Assembly: GCF_000719095.1 (NCBI RefSeq)
Contig: NZ_JOEH01000001.1
Location: 248,001 to 312,000, forward strand
From: Streptacidiphilus jeojiense
Lineage (GTDB): Bacteria; Actinomycetota; Actinomycetes; Streptomycetales; Streptomycetaceae
Length of the DNA stretch: 64,000 bases
Reading direction: 5' to 3'
Under the pieces are notes generated by a model, which ran no database searches, had not been told where the DNA came from, and worked only from the letters and a program-made list of their open reading frames with translations. Each line of letters opens with the position of its first letter. The first letter of the stretch is position 1. Shown here in pieces: positions 54,130 to 64,000 of the stretch. The position numbers and the translations under genes were made by a program.

Positions 54130-54236
54130 CACGGGAGCCCGGCGTACCGGGCTGAGAGGGAGGCAGCAGGGCGGACCGCGCCCCCGGCCTCCGACCGTCC
54201 GAACCTGATCCGGGTCATGCCGGCGAAGGGAGTGGG
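54130..54236 (+). promoter_or_regulatory. TPP (THI box) riboswitch of thiOSG
   Basis: The THI elements are clear: GGGAGCCCGG...CCGGGCTGAGAGGG (54133-54160) and CCGAACCTGATCCGGGTC followed by ATGCCGGCGAAGGGAGTGG (54199-54235). GCTGAGAG and CTGATC are the pyrimidine-binding core. AAGGGAG near the 3' end also serves as the ribosome site for the GTG at 54242, so TPP binding probably hides it and stops translation. No U-tract terminator follows. Confidence 0.95.
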
Positions 54237-54241
54237 CACCT

Positions 54242-55444
54242 GTGCCACGTACCAACACCGACGTATCGACCGACGCACCGACCGACGTACTGGTCGTCGG
54301 CGGCGGGATCATCGGCCTGGCCACCGCCTGGCGGACCGCCCAGCGCGGCCTCTCGGTGACCGTGCTCGACCCGGATCCGGGCCGTGGCGCCAACCGGGTG
54401 GCCGCCGGGATGCTGGCGCCGGTCACCGAGCTGCAGTACGGCGAGGAGGAGCTGCTGCGCCTCGGTATCGCCTCCAACGAGCGCTACGCCGCCTTCGCCG
54501 CCGAACTGACCGCCGCGAGCGGACTGCCCACCGGGTACCGGGCCTGCGGCACCCTGGCCGCGGCGCTGGACGCCGACGACCGCGCCGAACTGCGCGAGCT
54601 GCACGCCTTCCAGCAGCGGCTGGGCCTGGAGGCCGAGTGGCTGACCGGACGCGAGTGCCGCCGGCTCGAACCCATGCTGGCGCCCTCGGTCCGCGGCGGG
54701 CTGCTGGTGACGGGGGACCACCAGGTGGACGGGCGGCGGCTGGGCGCGGCGCTGCTGCGCGCCTGCACCGCGGCCGGGGTGCGGATCCACCGCTCCCGGG
54801 CCGCCCGGATCGAGCTGACGGACGCTCAGGACCGGGTGGTCGGCGCCCTCGCCGAGGACGGCACCCGGCTGTCCGCCGGGCAGACCGTGCTCGCGGCCGG
54901 CAGCTGGTCCGGGGAGGTCCCCGGGCTGCCACCGGAGGCGCGGCTGCCGGTCCGCCCGGTCAAGGGCCAGATCCTGCGGCTGCGGATGACCACCTCGCTG
55001 GGCGCGCCGCTGCCCGGCGGCCCCTTCCTCTCCCGCAACCTCCGGGCCGTGGTCCGCGGCGTGCACCTCTACCTGGTGCCGCGCGAGGACAGCGAGTTGG
55101 TCGTCGGCGCGACCATGGAGGAGCAGGGCTTCGACACCACCGTCACCGCCGGCGGGGTGTACGAGCTGCTGCGGGACGCCCATGAGCTCGTCCCCGGGAT
55201 CACCGAGCTGCCGCTGGTGGAGACCGGCGCCGGGCTGCGTCCCGGCACCCCCGACAACGCCCCGCTGCTGGGGCCCACCGCGCTGCCCGGCCTGGTCGCC
55301 GCGACCGGTCACCACCGCAACGGCGTGCTGCTGACCCCGGTCACCGCCGACGCCGTCTCCGCCTACCTGGCCACCGGCGTGCTGCCGCCGGAGGCCGCCC
55401 TGTTCACCCCCGCCCGCTTCTCCCTCCTGGAGGCCAGCTCATGA
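54242..55444 (+). CDS. thiO: Glycine oxidase ThiO
   Basis: 400 aa from GTG at 54242. The FAD fold is VLVVGGGIIGLATAWRTAQRGLSVTVLDPDPGRGANRVAAG, with GYRACGTLAAALD, LRLRMTTSLGAPLPGG-type substrate loop and the C-terminal LRPGTPDNAPLLGP and GHHRNGVLLTPVTAD motifs. It makes the imine of glycine for thiazole synthesis. It overlaps thiS as ATGA and is the first gene behind the riboswitch. Confidence 0.94.
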   Translation: MPRTNTDVSTDAPTDVLVVGGGIIGLATAWRTAQRGLSVTVLDPDPGRGANRVAAGMLAPVTELQYGEEELLRLGIASNERYAAFAAELTAASGLPTGYRACGTLAAALDADDRAELRELHAFQQRLGLEAEWLTGRECRRLEPMLAPSVRGGLLVTGDHQVDGRRLGAALLRACTAAGVRIHRSRAARIELTDAQDRVVGALAEDGTRLSAGQTVLAAGSWSGEVPGLPPEARLPVRPVKGQILRLRMTTSLGAPLPGGPFLSRNLRAVVRGVHLYLVPREDSELVVGATMEEQGFDTTVTAGGVYELLRDAHELVPGITELPLVETGAGLRPGTPDNAPLLGPTALPGLVAATGHHRNGVLLTPVTADAVSAYLATGVLPPEAALFTPARFSLLEASS

Positions 55445-55674
55445 CGCCCCCCGCGACCCCCGTGACGGCGACCCTCGCCATCCGCGTCAACGGCGACCCG
55501 CGCCTGGTCGCCCCCGGCACCACCCTGGCCGAGGTCGTCGCCGAGCTCAGCTCGGCGCCCTCCGGCATAGCCGCAGCCGTCAACGAGACGGTCGTGCCGC
55601 GCGGCGCCTGGTCCGCCACGGCTCTGGCCGCCGACGACCGGATCGAGATCCTCACCGCCGTCCAGGGAGGCTGA
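55441..55674 (+). CDS. thiS: ThiS sulfur carrier
   Basis: 77 aa ubiquitin-like protein from ATG at 55441, overlapping the thiO stop by 4 bp. It reads IRVNGDPRLVAPGTTLAEVVAELSSAP and ends with the required Gly-Gly (LTAVQGG) that is thiocarboxylated for thiazole formation by ThiG. An N-terminal TPPATPVTAT stretch is a short extension. Confidence 0.93.
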   Translation: MTPPATPVTATLAIRVNGDPRLVAPGTTLAEVVAELSSAPSGIAAAVNETVVPRGAWSATALAADDRIEILTAVQGG

Positions 55675-56475
<801 letters not shown>

Positions 56476-56578
56476 GCCGGGCCGGGGGGTGACCCGGGTC
56501 ACTCAGTCCTTACCGTCCGGCAACAACTCGACCGTCGGTGCGCCCGCAGCCGGCTCCGGGCCCCGTAAACTCCCTGGA

Positions 56579-58483
56579 ATGGACACTGCCCTGCACGACC
56601 CCCTCCTCGGGCGGCTGCTCGATGCCCGCTACAGGGTCGAGCAGCGGATCGCCGTCGGCGGCATGGCCACCGTCTACCGGGGCCTGGACACCCGGCTGGA
56701 ACGGGTCGTCGCGCTCAAGGTGATGCACCCGGGGCTGGCCAGTGACCCCGAGTTCACCTCCCGCTTCATCCGCGAGGCCAAGGCCGTGGCCCGGCTCTCG
56801 CACCCCAACGTGGTGAACGTGTTCGACCAGGGCCAGGACGGCGACGCCGTCTTCCTGGCCATGGAGTACGTACCCGGCTGGACCCTGCGCGACCTGATGC
56901 GGGACCGCGGCGCGCTGGCGCCGCGCACCGTGCTGGACATCCTGGAGCCGATCCTGGCCGGGCTGGGCGCCGCGCACCGGGCCGGACTGGTGCACCGGGA
57001 CGTCAAGCCGGAGAACGTGCTGCTCACCGAGGACGGCCGGGTCAAGGTCACCGACTTCGGCCTGGTCCGGGCGGTGAGCGGGGAGAGCCAGGCGACGACC
57101 GGTCAGGTCATGGGCACCGTCTCCTACCTGGCGCCGGAACAGATCGAGCAGGGCGCCACCGACCCGCGCACCGACGTCTACGCCTGCGGCATCCTGATGT
57201 TCGAGATGCTCACCGGTTCCAAGCCCTACACCGGCGACAGCCCGATGCAGGTCGTCTACCAGCACATCAGCATGGACGTACCGCCGCCCTCGTCGCTGGT
57301 CCCGGGCCTGGCACCGGAGCTGGACGCCATAACGACGGCAGCGGCCTCCCGGGACGCCAACCGCAGGCCGGCCGACGCCGTCGCCCTGCTCGCCGCCCTC
57401 CAGCACATCCGCCGCGGCCTGAGCCCGGCCCAGCTGGACGCCGAGCCCGGCCTGCCGTTCCAGCCCGGCCCGCAGCAGCCGCCGGTGGAACGCACCAGCA
57501 TCATGCGCGAACTGCCGCCCGACCTGGTGATGCCCCGGCGCACCCCGCCGGAGGAACGCTTCGCCCCACCACCGTCCCGCGCCGCCCGCCGCCCGCAGCG
57601 GCGGCGCCGCCGCTGGGTCGTCCCCGCGGTGGTGCTGCTGGTGATCGGCCTGGTCGCCGGCGGCGCCACCTGGGCGCTGGACGGCCTCTACATGCGGATG
57701 CCGAGCGTGCTCGGCCAGACCCAGGGCCAGGCGGTGCAGACCCTGCAGGCCGACGGCCTGACCGTCACCGTCACCCAGGACTTCAGCACGACCGTGGCCA
57801 GCGGCAAGGTGATCAGCACCAACCCGGGCGTGGGGACCAGGATCCGCAAGGACTCCACGGTGACCCTGGACGTCTCCAAGGGCCCGGACCGCCCGGCCGT
57901 CCCGGACGTCACCGGCAAGTCCCAGTCCGCCGCCGAGCAGGCGATCAAGGACGCCGGGCTCGCCGTCGGCCAGGTCACCCAGCAGGCCAGCGACAGCATC
58001 TCCCAGGGCGACGTGATCAGCACCGACCCGGCGGTCGGCACCAAGGAGCAGCCCAACACCGTGGTCAACCTGGTCGTCAGCTCCGGCGCCCAGCCGGTGC
58101 CGCTGCCGGACGTGGTCGGCGAGTCGGTCGACCAGGCCACCTCGGACCTGCAGGACGCCGGGTTCAACGTCCAGCTCGACCCCAACCAGGTCTACTCCCC
58201 CGACGCCGCGGCCGGCGACGTCGCCGCGCAGAGCCCCAACGGCGACAGCGCCTCCAAGGGCAGCACGGTGACCCTGACCGTCTCCAAGGGCCAGCAGCAG
58301 GCCACCGTCCCGGATGTGACCGGGCAGAGCGAGAAGGACGCCCGGAAGGCCCTGGAGGGCGCCGGCTTCCAGGTGCAGACCGTCAAGCTCAACCCGTTCG
58401 GCACCCCGACCGTGCACAACCAGAGCCCCGGCGGGAACCAGCAGGCGGCGCTGGGCAGCAAGGTCACCATCTGGCTGTACTGA
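56579..58483 (+). CDS. PASTA-domain Ser/Thr protein kinase (PknB/PknL type)
   Basis: 634 aa from ATG at 56579. TAAACT (56566-56571) ends 7 nt before the ATG, so the mRNA is probably leaderless. The kinase domain (~17-275) has glycine loop RIAVGGMATVYRG, ATP lysine K47 (VALKVM), HRDVKPEN with catalytic D141, and DFGLVRAV with the activation loop TTGQVMGTVSYLAPEQI. A basic linker precedes one helix (~346-368). Four extracellular PASTA repeats follow (beginning MPSVLGQTQ, AVPDVTGKS, PLPDVVGES and ATVPDVTGQS), which bind muropeptides. It would link wall status to phosphorylation, with DivIVA, FtsZ or the Rv2175c-family protein as possible targets. Confidence 0.94.
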   Translation: MDTALHDPLLGRLLDARYRVEQRIAVGGMATVYRGLDTRLERVVALKVMHPGLASDPEFTSRFIREAKAVARLSHPNVVNVFDQGQDGDAVFLAMEYVPGWTLRDLMRDRGALAPRTVLDILEPILAGLGAAHRAGLVHRDVKPENVLLTEDGRVKVTDFGLVRAVSGESQATTGQVMGTVSYLAPEQIEQGATDPRTDVYACGILMFEMLTGSKPYTGDSPMQVVYQHISMDVPPPSSLVPGLAPELDAITTAAASRDANRRPADAVALLAALQHIRRGLSPAQLDAEPGLPFQPGPQQPPVERTSIMRELPPDLVMPRRTPPEERFAPPPSRAARRPQRRRRRWVVPAVVLLVIGLVAGGATWALDGLYMRMPSVLGQTQGQAVQTLQADGLTVTVTQDFSTTVASGKVISTNPGVGTRIRKDSTVTLDVSKGPDRPAVPDVTGKSQSAAEQAIKDAGLAVGQVTQQASDSISQGDVISTDPAVGTKEQPNTVVNLVVSSGAQPVPLPDVVGESVDQATSDLQDAGFNVQLDPNQVYSPDAAAGDVAAQSPNGDSASKGSTVTLTVSKGQQQATVPDVTGQSEKDARKALEGAGFQVQTVKLNPFGTPTVHNQSPGGNQQAALGSKVTIWLY

Positions 58484-58567
58484 CCACTGGTTGTACCGGG
58501 CACCTTGTATCGATTTGGGTAACCCCGCTGACAGAGCGTCCGAGGGGCCTCCGTAGACTCCGTGCGC

Positions 58568-59272
58568 ATGACCTCACCTGCGGCGGTTGACCTCTTCGAC
58601 ACCATGGCCACCATGCGGGCCATGCGCCGGCTGAGCGCCGAGCCGGTGCCGGACGAACTGCTGGAGAAGCTGGTCCAGGCAGCCGTCAACGGTCCGAGCG
58701 GCCACAACGCCCAGGACTACGAGTACGTGCTGGTCACCGACCGCGACATGATGACCACACTGGCCCCGCTCTGGGCCCGCTGCGTGGACGCCTACCTCGC
58801 CTCGGCCGGCCGGACCATCCCCGCCCCGATGGACGAGGACGCCTACGACCGGATGCGCGCGGCGATCGAGTACCAGCGGGACCACTTCACCGACATCCCG
58901 GCCCTGATCATCCCCTGCTACCGCTCCCCCAAGTTCACCGCCGACCTGGGCAGCCTGCGCGGCATGGTCACCCAGCTCGGCACCGCCGGGCTCAGCCGGC
59001 TGGCCACCCACGGCGGCCGGTTCAACCTGCTCGCCGAGGCCTCCAGCGTCTACCCGGGCATCCAGAACCTGCTCCTGGCCGCCCGCGGCCTGGGCCTGGG
59101 CGCCAATCTGACGATCTGGCACCTGCTCCTGGAACGCGAGTGGAAGGCCGCCCTCGGCATCCCCTCCGAGGTCCACACCTTCGGCATCATCCCGGTCGGC
59201 TGGCCCCTCGGCCGCTTCGGCCCGGTCCGCCGCCGCCCCCTCGCCGACGTCCTGCACCGCGACCGCTGGTAG
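58568..59272 (+). CDS. Nitroreductase-family flavoprotein
   Basis: 234 aa from ATG at 58568; TAGACT (58554-58559) directly upstream suggests a leaderless transcript, and a GTG at 58562 is an alternative. The start FDTMATMRAMRRLSAEPVPDELLEKLVQAAVNGPSGHNAQDYEYVLV is the FMN-binding segment of the family; YPGIQNLLLAARGLGLGANLTIWHLL and IIPVGWPLGRFGPVRRRPLADVLHRDRW are standard. It reduces an unknown substrate with NAD(P)H. Confidence 0.92.
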   Translation: MTSPAAVDLFDTMATMRAMRRLSAEPVPDELLEKLVQAAVNGPSGHNAQDYEYVLVTDRDMMTTLAPLWARCVDAYLASAGRTIPAPMDEDAYDRMRAAIEYQRDHFTDIPALIIPCYRSPKFTADLGSLRGMVTQLGTAGLSRLATHGGRFNLLAEASSVYPGIQNLLLAARGLGLGANLTIWHLLLEREWKAALGIPSEVHTFGIIPVGWPLGRFGPVRRRPLADVLHRDRW

Positions 59273-59378
59273 CCCTGACGACCGTTCAGAGGCACAGATC
59301 CAGGAAGCCGGGGTGGCCCCCACTCTTCCTGGTCCACGGCTGCCGCGGCGGGCAGCCGAGGCCATACGCTGCACAGTC

Positions 59379-60605
59379 GTGGACGAACTGGTGTTCAGGG
59401 GGACCGAGCGGCCGAAGTTCGCTTGGTGGTTGATGATCCTGCCCGGGCTGGGGATCGCGATCAATATCGCAAAGCTCTCGCTGACCGGAGGCATCTGGGC
59501 CGGCGCGACTGCGACTGCGGCTGTTGCAGTTCTGTTCGGCTACGTCCGCTGGGCATATCCCCGGTCCTGGTGCCGCGTCGACGTCTCGGGCATCAGCTAC
59601 TCCCGAGGCGGCCTGTGGGCACGGCACCTCGCCTGGGGCGACGTCGTCGCGGTGGAGATCCGCGACCAGGGGACCCGCATGGGTGTCACCAGCGCGGTCC
59701 GGATCACGCGCCGCAACGGCCGGCACCGCACGCTGCCGGTGGTCATGTCCACTCCGTGGATCCGCGATCCGGCGTTCTCCGAGAAGGCCGAGAGCATCGT
59801 CGCCATCGCGCGCCGCTTCGGCGCCGCCCCGGTCGATGCCGTTCCGAGACAATGGGTCCCCAGGCCCAGCATGCGGCGCAGTGGCCTCTGGCAGTATCTG
59901 GTCGCCGCCGTCGCGGTGGCCGCCCTGGCTGCTCCTGCGAGCCAGATCCCGGCAGACCGGCAGGCCGCGCAGGTGGAACTCGGCGCGAGCCGCTGCCCCG
60001 CCATTCCGGTCGACGGAGCAGTCGTGTACTCGCTGGAAGCGGTCTGCCAGAACCACTACACCGTCGCGGTCGACACCGTGGTGCGCGAGCACGACGGCTT
60101 CGGCGACGTCGAACTCCTGATCGGCGGCAACGACGTCTCGTTCGGCGCAGCCCCGTCCTGGCTGAGCTCCCTGGCACCGGGCACCGACGTCCGCATCACG
60201 GCGATCGGCAGGGGACCGGTGATCGCCGTCTCCGACGGCCAGGCCTCCGCCCGCACCACCTCCTCGTCGACCTACTCCGTGGACAGCGACGTCGCCGCGA
60301 TCATCGGCATCGGAGCCCTGGCACTCTTCCTCACCGTCTGGGCCACCGCTCTCCTGCGTGCGCGCCTGCGCCGACTGGAGGTGCGTTCCCGCTGGTGGGT
60401 GCTCGGCTGCCTGCCGGGCCTCCTGGTGCTGGAAGCGATCTCCATCCACGCCCAGGCCGTACCCTCCCGGCAGCCGCCGTCCTGGTACGCCTTCGCCGGC
60501 GTCCTGTTCCTGGTCGGACCGCTGCTGGGCGCGGCCCTGGCACGGAGACGGAGCCCTGGGCAGAACGGGGGTGCTGCTCCACTCCCGCAGCCCTCAGACG
60601 GTTAG
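59379..60605 (+). CDS. Membrane protein with PH-like domain, function unknown
   Basis: 408 aa from GTG at 59379, with TACGCT ending 10 nt before it, which suits a leaderless start. Two helices (FAWWLMILPGLGIAINIAKLSL, GATATAAVAVLFGYVRWAYP) precede a bacterial PH-type block (RVDVSGISYSRGGLWARHLAWGDVVAVEIRDQ, VRITRRNGRHRTLPVVM). A helix near 187-205, an extracytoplasmic domain with two cysteines (SRCPAIPVDG, LEAVCQNHY) and three more helices follow. GC and codon use are slightly lower than in its neighbours. I do not recognise a specific family. It overlaps the convergent GNAT gene by 4 bp. Confidence 0.7.
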   Translation: MDELVFRGTERPKFAWWLMILPGLGIAINIAKLSLTGGIWAGATATAAVAVLFGYVRWAYPRSWCRVDVSGISYSRGGLWARHLAWGDVVAVEIRDQGTRMGVTSAVRITRRNGRHRTLPVVMSTPWIRDPAFSEKAESIVAIARRFGAAPVDAVPRQWVPRPSMRRSGLWQYLVAAVAVAALAAPASQIPADRQAAQVELGASRCPAIPVDGAVVYSLEAVCQNHYTVAVDTVVREHDGFGDVELLIGGNDVSFGAAPSWLSSLAPGTDVRITAIGRGPVIAVSDGQASARTTSSSTYSVDSDVAAIIGIGALALFLTVWATALLRARLRRLEVRSRWWVLGCLPGLLVLEAISIHAQAVPSRQPPSWYAFAGVLFLVGPLLGAALARRRSPGQNGGAAPLPQPSDG

Positions 60606-61147
60606 CACGCTGCGCGGTCCAGGCGGTGGACGACGGTGATGCCGGACTCGGCGGGGGCGCCGCCGCGGGTGGGGTCCTTCTCGCGGGAGACGACGGTGAA
60701 GCCGAGGCGGCGGGGGACGGCGCCGCTGGCCGCGTTGGCCTCGTCGTGGTGGATCTCGACGTGGGTGGTGCCCGGCAGCGCGAAGGCCGCCTCGACCAGG
60801 GCGGCCACGGCCATGGTCACCAGGCCCCGGCCGGTCCGGTCCGGGTGGATCCAGTAGCCGATCTCCCAGCCGCCGGGGCCGATCCGCCGCATCAGGCTGC
60901 AGGCGCCGACCGTCTCCCCCTCGCTGACGATGGCGTAGTCGTACGACCGGCCCGACTCCCAGTCGGCCTGAGCTGCAGTCAGATGCTCCAGCAGCGAGTC
61001 CCGGGAGTAGTCGGACGCCCAGGGCATCCAGGGAGTCAGGTGCTCCAGCGAGTCCAGCACCAGCCGGTGCTGCGCGTCGACGTCGTCGGGCCGCTTCCGT
61101 CGCAGCTCGACGCGGTCGTACACCAGTACCTCGGCAGGGTGCTCCAT
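60602..61147 (-). CDS. RimJ/RimL-type GNAT acetyltransferase
   Basis: 181 aa from ATG at 61147. The family pattern is LRRKRPDDVDAQHRLVLDSLEHLTPWMPWASDYSR, then YAIVSEGETVGACSLMRRIGPGGWEIGYWIHPDRTGRGLVTMAVAALVEAAF (acetyl-CoA site) and IHHDEANAASGAVPRRLGFTVVSREKD. Such enzymes acetylate N-termini of ribosomal proteins or small amines; the substrate is unknown. Confidence 0.9.
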   Translation of the reverse strand: MEHPAEVLVYDRVELRRKRPDDVDAQHRLVLDSLEHLTPWMPWASDYSRDSLLEHLTAAQADWESGRSYDYAIVSEGETVGACSLMRRIGPGGWEIGYWIHPDRTGRGLVTMAVAALVEAAFALPGTTHVEIHHDEANAASGAVPRRLGFTVVSREKDPTRGGAPAESGITVVHRLDRAAC

Positions 61148-61217
61148 GCCCTCGATCCTGCCGACGGCGGGCCGGGGCGGGCAACCGTTTTTGCGGCCGG
61201 GCGGCCGACTGGCCGGG

Positions 61218-61856
61218 TCAGAGCTCCGGGCCGTCGCCCGGGACCTCCTGGTAGGAGTAGCGCTGCTCGGCCCAGGGGTCGCCGATGTTGTGGTAGCCGC
61301 GCTCCTCCCAGAATCCGCGGCGGTCGGCGGTCATGTACTCGACGCCGCGGACCCATTTGGGGCCCTTCCAGGCGTAGAGGTGGGGGACCACCATACGGAC
61401 CGGGAAGCCGTGCTCCACCGTCAGCGGCTCGTCGTTGCGGTGGGTGGCGAAGAGGGAGGAGGGGTCGGCGAAGTCCGCGAGGCGCAGGTTGGAGCTGAAG
61501 CCGTACTCGGCCCATACCATCACATGGGTGACGTCCGGGGCCGGCGGTGCGAGTTCGAGGACGGTCGCCGTGGAGACCCCGCCCCAGCGGCTGCCGAGCA
61601 TGCTGAAACGCGTGACGCAGTGAAGATCGGCAGTGACCGTGGTTCTCGGGAGGGTCATAAATCCCTCGTGGTTCCAGCTGTGCTTGTCGCCGGAGGCCGT
61701 TGCTCCGAATACCTGGAACTCCCACGTCAAAGGCTTGAAACGGGGCACGGGGCCGTAGTGCAGAACCGGCCATCCGCGCTGCAGGCGCTGCCCCGGCGGG
61801 AGCTCCCCCGCGCCGGGCTCCTGGGCCCTGGCCTGCTCGTTCTCGGACTGACCCAT
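61218..61856 (-). CDS. Sulfite oxidase-like molybdopterin oxidoreductase
   Basis: 212 aa from ATG at 61856; GGAGG is only 1 nt upstream, so the start may be leaderless or slightly different. The molybdenum-ligand cysteine is C80 in VTADLHCVTRFSMLGSRWGGVSTATVL. LTVEHGFPVRMVVPHLYAWKGPKWVRGVEYM and GFWEERGYHNIGDPWAEQRYS are conserved. No signal peptide or heme domain is present, so it is a cytoplasmic member of the SUOX/MsrP superfamily of unknown substrate. It is divergent from bfr. Confidence 0.9.
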   Translation of the reverse strand: MGQSENEQARAQEPGAGELPPGQRLQRGWPVLHYGPVPRFKPLTWEFQVFGATASGDKHSWNHEGFMTLPRTTVTADLHCVTRFSMLGSRWGGVSTATVLELAPPAPDVTHVMVWAEYGFSSNLRLADFADPSSLFATHRNDEPLTVEHGFPVRMVVPHLYAWKGPKWVRGVEYMTADRRGFWEERGYHNIGDPWAEQRYSYQEVPGDGPEL

Positions 61857-61993
61857 GCCTCCATGGTGACAGATCGCGGCCGGACGACAGCACACGGGGA
61901 CCCCGGAGGCGAGTGTGACCTTACTGGAACTCGCCGGTCCGCGGTGGAACGATGCGCACGACCGTCTTGAGCGGCATAGAAAGGGTGCGAACG

Positions 61994-62473
61994 ATGCAGG
62001 GCGACCCAGAGGTCATCGAGTTCCTCAATGAGCAGCTGACTGCCGAATTGACCGCGATCAATCAATACTTTCTGCATTACAAGATGCAGGAGAACTTCGG
62101 CTGGACCAAGCTCGCGAAGTACACCCGCTCCGAGTCCATCGACGAGATGAAGCACGCGGAGATCCTCACCGACCGGATCCTCTTCCTGGAGGGGCTGCCC
62201 AACTACCAGCGGCTGTTCCACATCCGGGTGGGCCAGACCGTCGGCGAGATGTTCCAGGCGGACCGCCAGGTCGAGGTGGAGGCGATCGACCGGCTGCGGC
62301 GCGGCATCGTGGTGATGCGGGCGAAGGGCGATGTGACCTCGGCCAACATCTTCGAGCACATCCTCAAGGACGAGGAGCACCACATCGACTACCTGGACAC
62401 CCAGCTCGAACTCCTGGACAAGCTGGGCGAGCCGCTCTACATCCAGTCCCTCATCGAGCAGCCCGACAGCTGA
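61994..62473 (+). CDS. bfr: Bacterioferritin
   Basis: 159 aa from ATG at 61994, with GAAAGGG 8 nt upstream. Ferroxidase ligands match E. coli Bfr positions: E18 (TAELTAINQYF), E51 and H54 (DEMKHAE), and E127/H130 in LKDEEHHIDYLD; the heme ligand is M52. It stores iron as a 24-mer with heme between subunits. It is convergent with bfd, which encodes the ferredoxin that reduces it to release iron. Confidence 0.97.
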   Translation: MQGDPEVIEFLNEQLTAELTAINQYFLHYKMQENFGWTKLAKYTRSESIDEMKHAEILTDRILFLEGLPNYQRLFHIRVGQTVGEMFQADRQVEVEAIDRLRRGIVVMRAKGDVTSANIFEHILKDEEHHIDYLDTQLELLDKLGEPLYIQSLIEQPDS

Positions 62474-62496
62474 GCCGTCCGGCGGCGGACCTGCGG

Positions 62497-62739
62497 TCAG
62501 GCCGCCTCGGCGCCGTCCTGCTGCGCGGGCTCCGGCAGGCCGAGCAGGGCGGCCAGGCGGGCGGTGGGGCAGGGGCGGGCGCCCTCGTGGCCGAGGATGG
62601 ACTGGATCCGGCGGACGCAGGAGCCGCAGTCGGTGCCGGCCTTGCAGCCGTTGGCGATCTGGCGGGGCGTGGAGGCCCCGGAGGCGATCTCCTCGCGGAC
62701 GCGCTGTTCGGTGACCGCATGGCACACGCACACGTACAT
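62497..62739 (-). CDS. bfd: Bacterioferritin-associated ferredoxin
   Basis: 80 aa from ATG at 62739. The 2Fe-2S ligands are C4 and C6 (MYVCVCHAVTE) and C38 and C41 (GTDCGSC), the same positions as in E. coli Bfd. It donates electrons to the Bfr heme to mobilise stored iron. It is preceded by an iron-regulator box, so it is expressed when iron is scarce, opposite in logic to storage by bfr. Confidence 0.95.
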   Translation of the reverse strand: MYVCVCHAVTEQRVREEIASGASTPRQIANGCKAGTDCGSCVRRIQSILGHEGARPCPTARLAALLGLPEPAQQDGAEAA

Positions 62740-62765
62740 GACGGTCCTTCCCGATGGCGTCCGGT

Positions 62766-62784
62766 TGAGCTAAGGCTAACCTTA
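62766..62784 (-). promoter_or_regulatory. DmdR/IdeR iron box upstream of bfd
   Basis: On the minus strand TAAGGTTAGCCTTAGCTCA matches the IdeR/DmdR consensus TWAGGTTAGSCTWACCTWA at 17 of 19 positions. It is centred 36 bp upstream of the bfd ATG and would repress bfd when iron is sufficient. Confidence 0.85.
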
Positions 62785-62805
62785 CCCAATCCGGACGGGT
62801 GCTAA

Positions 62806-62847
62806 AAGACCCCTCCGGTTCCGCTTCCGCGGAATCGAAGGGGTCTT
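62806..62847 (-). terminator. DAHP synthase terminator
   Basis: AAGACCCCTCCGGTTCCGC and its inverted partner (two mismatches) enclose TTC. Read on the minus strand the stem ends in GGGGTCTTTTAGC, a U-tract. It lies 19 bp past the DAHP synthase stop. Confidence 0.85.
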
Positions 62848-62865
62848 CGTCACACCGGTCGGGTC

Positions 62866-64000
<1,135 letters not shown>

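Overview
The window is high-GC actinobacterial chromosome, most likely from the Streptomycetaceae (Streptomyces, Kitasatospora or Streptacidiphilus). Evidence for this is the codon bias, frequent GTG starts, a eukaryote-like IleRS behind a T-box leader, the DivIVA-YggT-SepF-YggS-PgeF-FtsZ order, SAV_6107/DUF6504/DUF3040 proteins, and apparently leaderless genes. No rRNA, tRNA, insertion sequence, prophage or CRISPR array was seen.

Layout. 1-6 kb (accessory, minus strand): 5' part of an M1-type metallopeptidase, a 1309-aa single-module NRPS of the Pls/PosA (epsilon-poly-lysine synthetase) type behind three palindromic operator-like sites, a secreted lipoprotein and a frameshifted cupin gene. 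6-10.7 kb (minus): Na+/H+ antiporter, GNAT, rluD, lspA and a DksA-like zinc-finger protein. 10.9-14.4 kb (plus): ileS with its T-box leader. 14.6-32.8 kb (minus): the complete division and cell wall (dcw) cluster read from rsmH through ftsL, ftsI, murE, murF, mraY, murD, ftsW, murG, ftsQ, ftsZ, pgeF, yggS, sepF and yggT to divIVA; many neighbours overlap by about 4 bp. 33-39 kb (plus): beta-carbonic anhydrase and a MoxR/DUF58/TgpA transglutaminase operon. 39-41.4 kb (minus): DUF3040, a methyltransferase, a HEPN-like SAV_6107 protein and DUF6504 with a LexA-like box. 41.5-49.5 kb (accessory, mixed strands): YczE/MocR pair, DUF4126, a TetR/MFS efflux pair with twin operators, a phytoene-desaturase-like flavoprotein and a Tyr/Gln-rich membrane protein. 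49.5-64 kb: metF, polyprenyl synthase, thiE, an Rv2175c-family protein, a ferredoxin-reductase-like flavoprotein, a TPP riboswitch with thiO-thiS-thiG, a PASTA kinase, a nitroreductase, a PH-like membrane protein, GNAT, a sulfite-oxidase-like molybdoenzyme, bfr, bfd with an iron box, and class II DAHP synthase (cut by the window end).

How it fits together. The core is the septation and peptidoglycan machinery: lipid-precursor synthesis (MurE, MurF, MurD, MraY, MurG), septal synthase (FtsW/FtsI), divisome scaffold (FtsQ, FtsL, FtsZ, SepF) and polar growth (DivIVA). The thiamine genes thiE and thiOSG lie on opposite strands around a TPP riboswitch. bfr and bfd form an iron storage and release pair, with the iron box only on bfd. 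The metF, polyprenyl synthase, Rv2175c, kinase and DAHP synthase order resembles the M. tuberculosis Rv2172c-Rv2178c region as I remember it. The most novel-looking material is the Pls-like synthetase with its operators, the frameshifted cupin gene, and the 41-49 kb accessory block.
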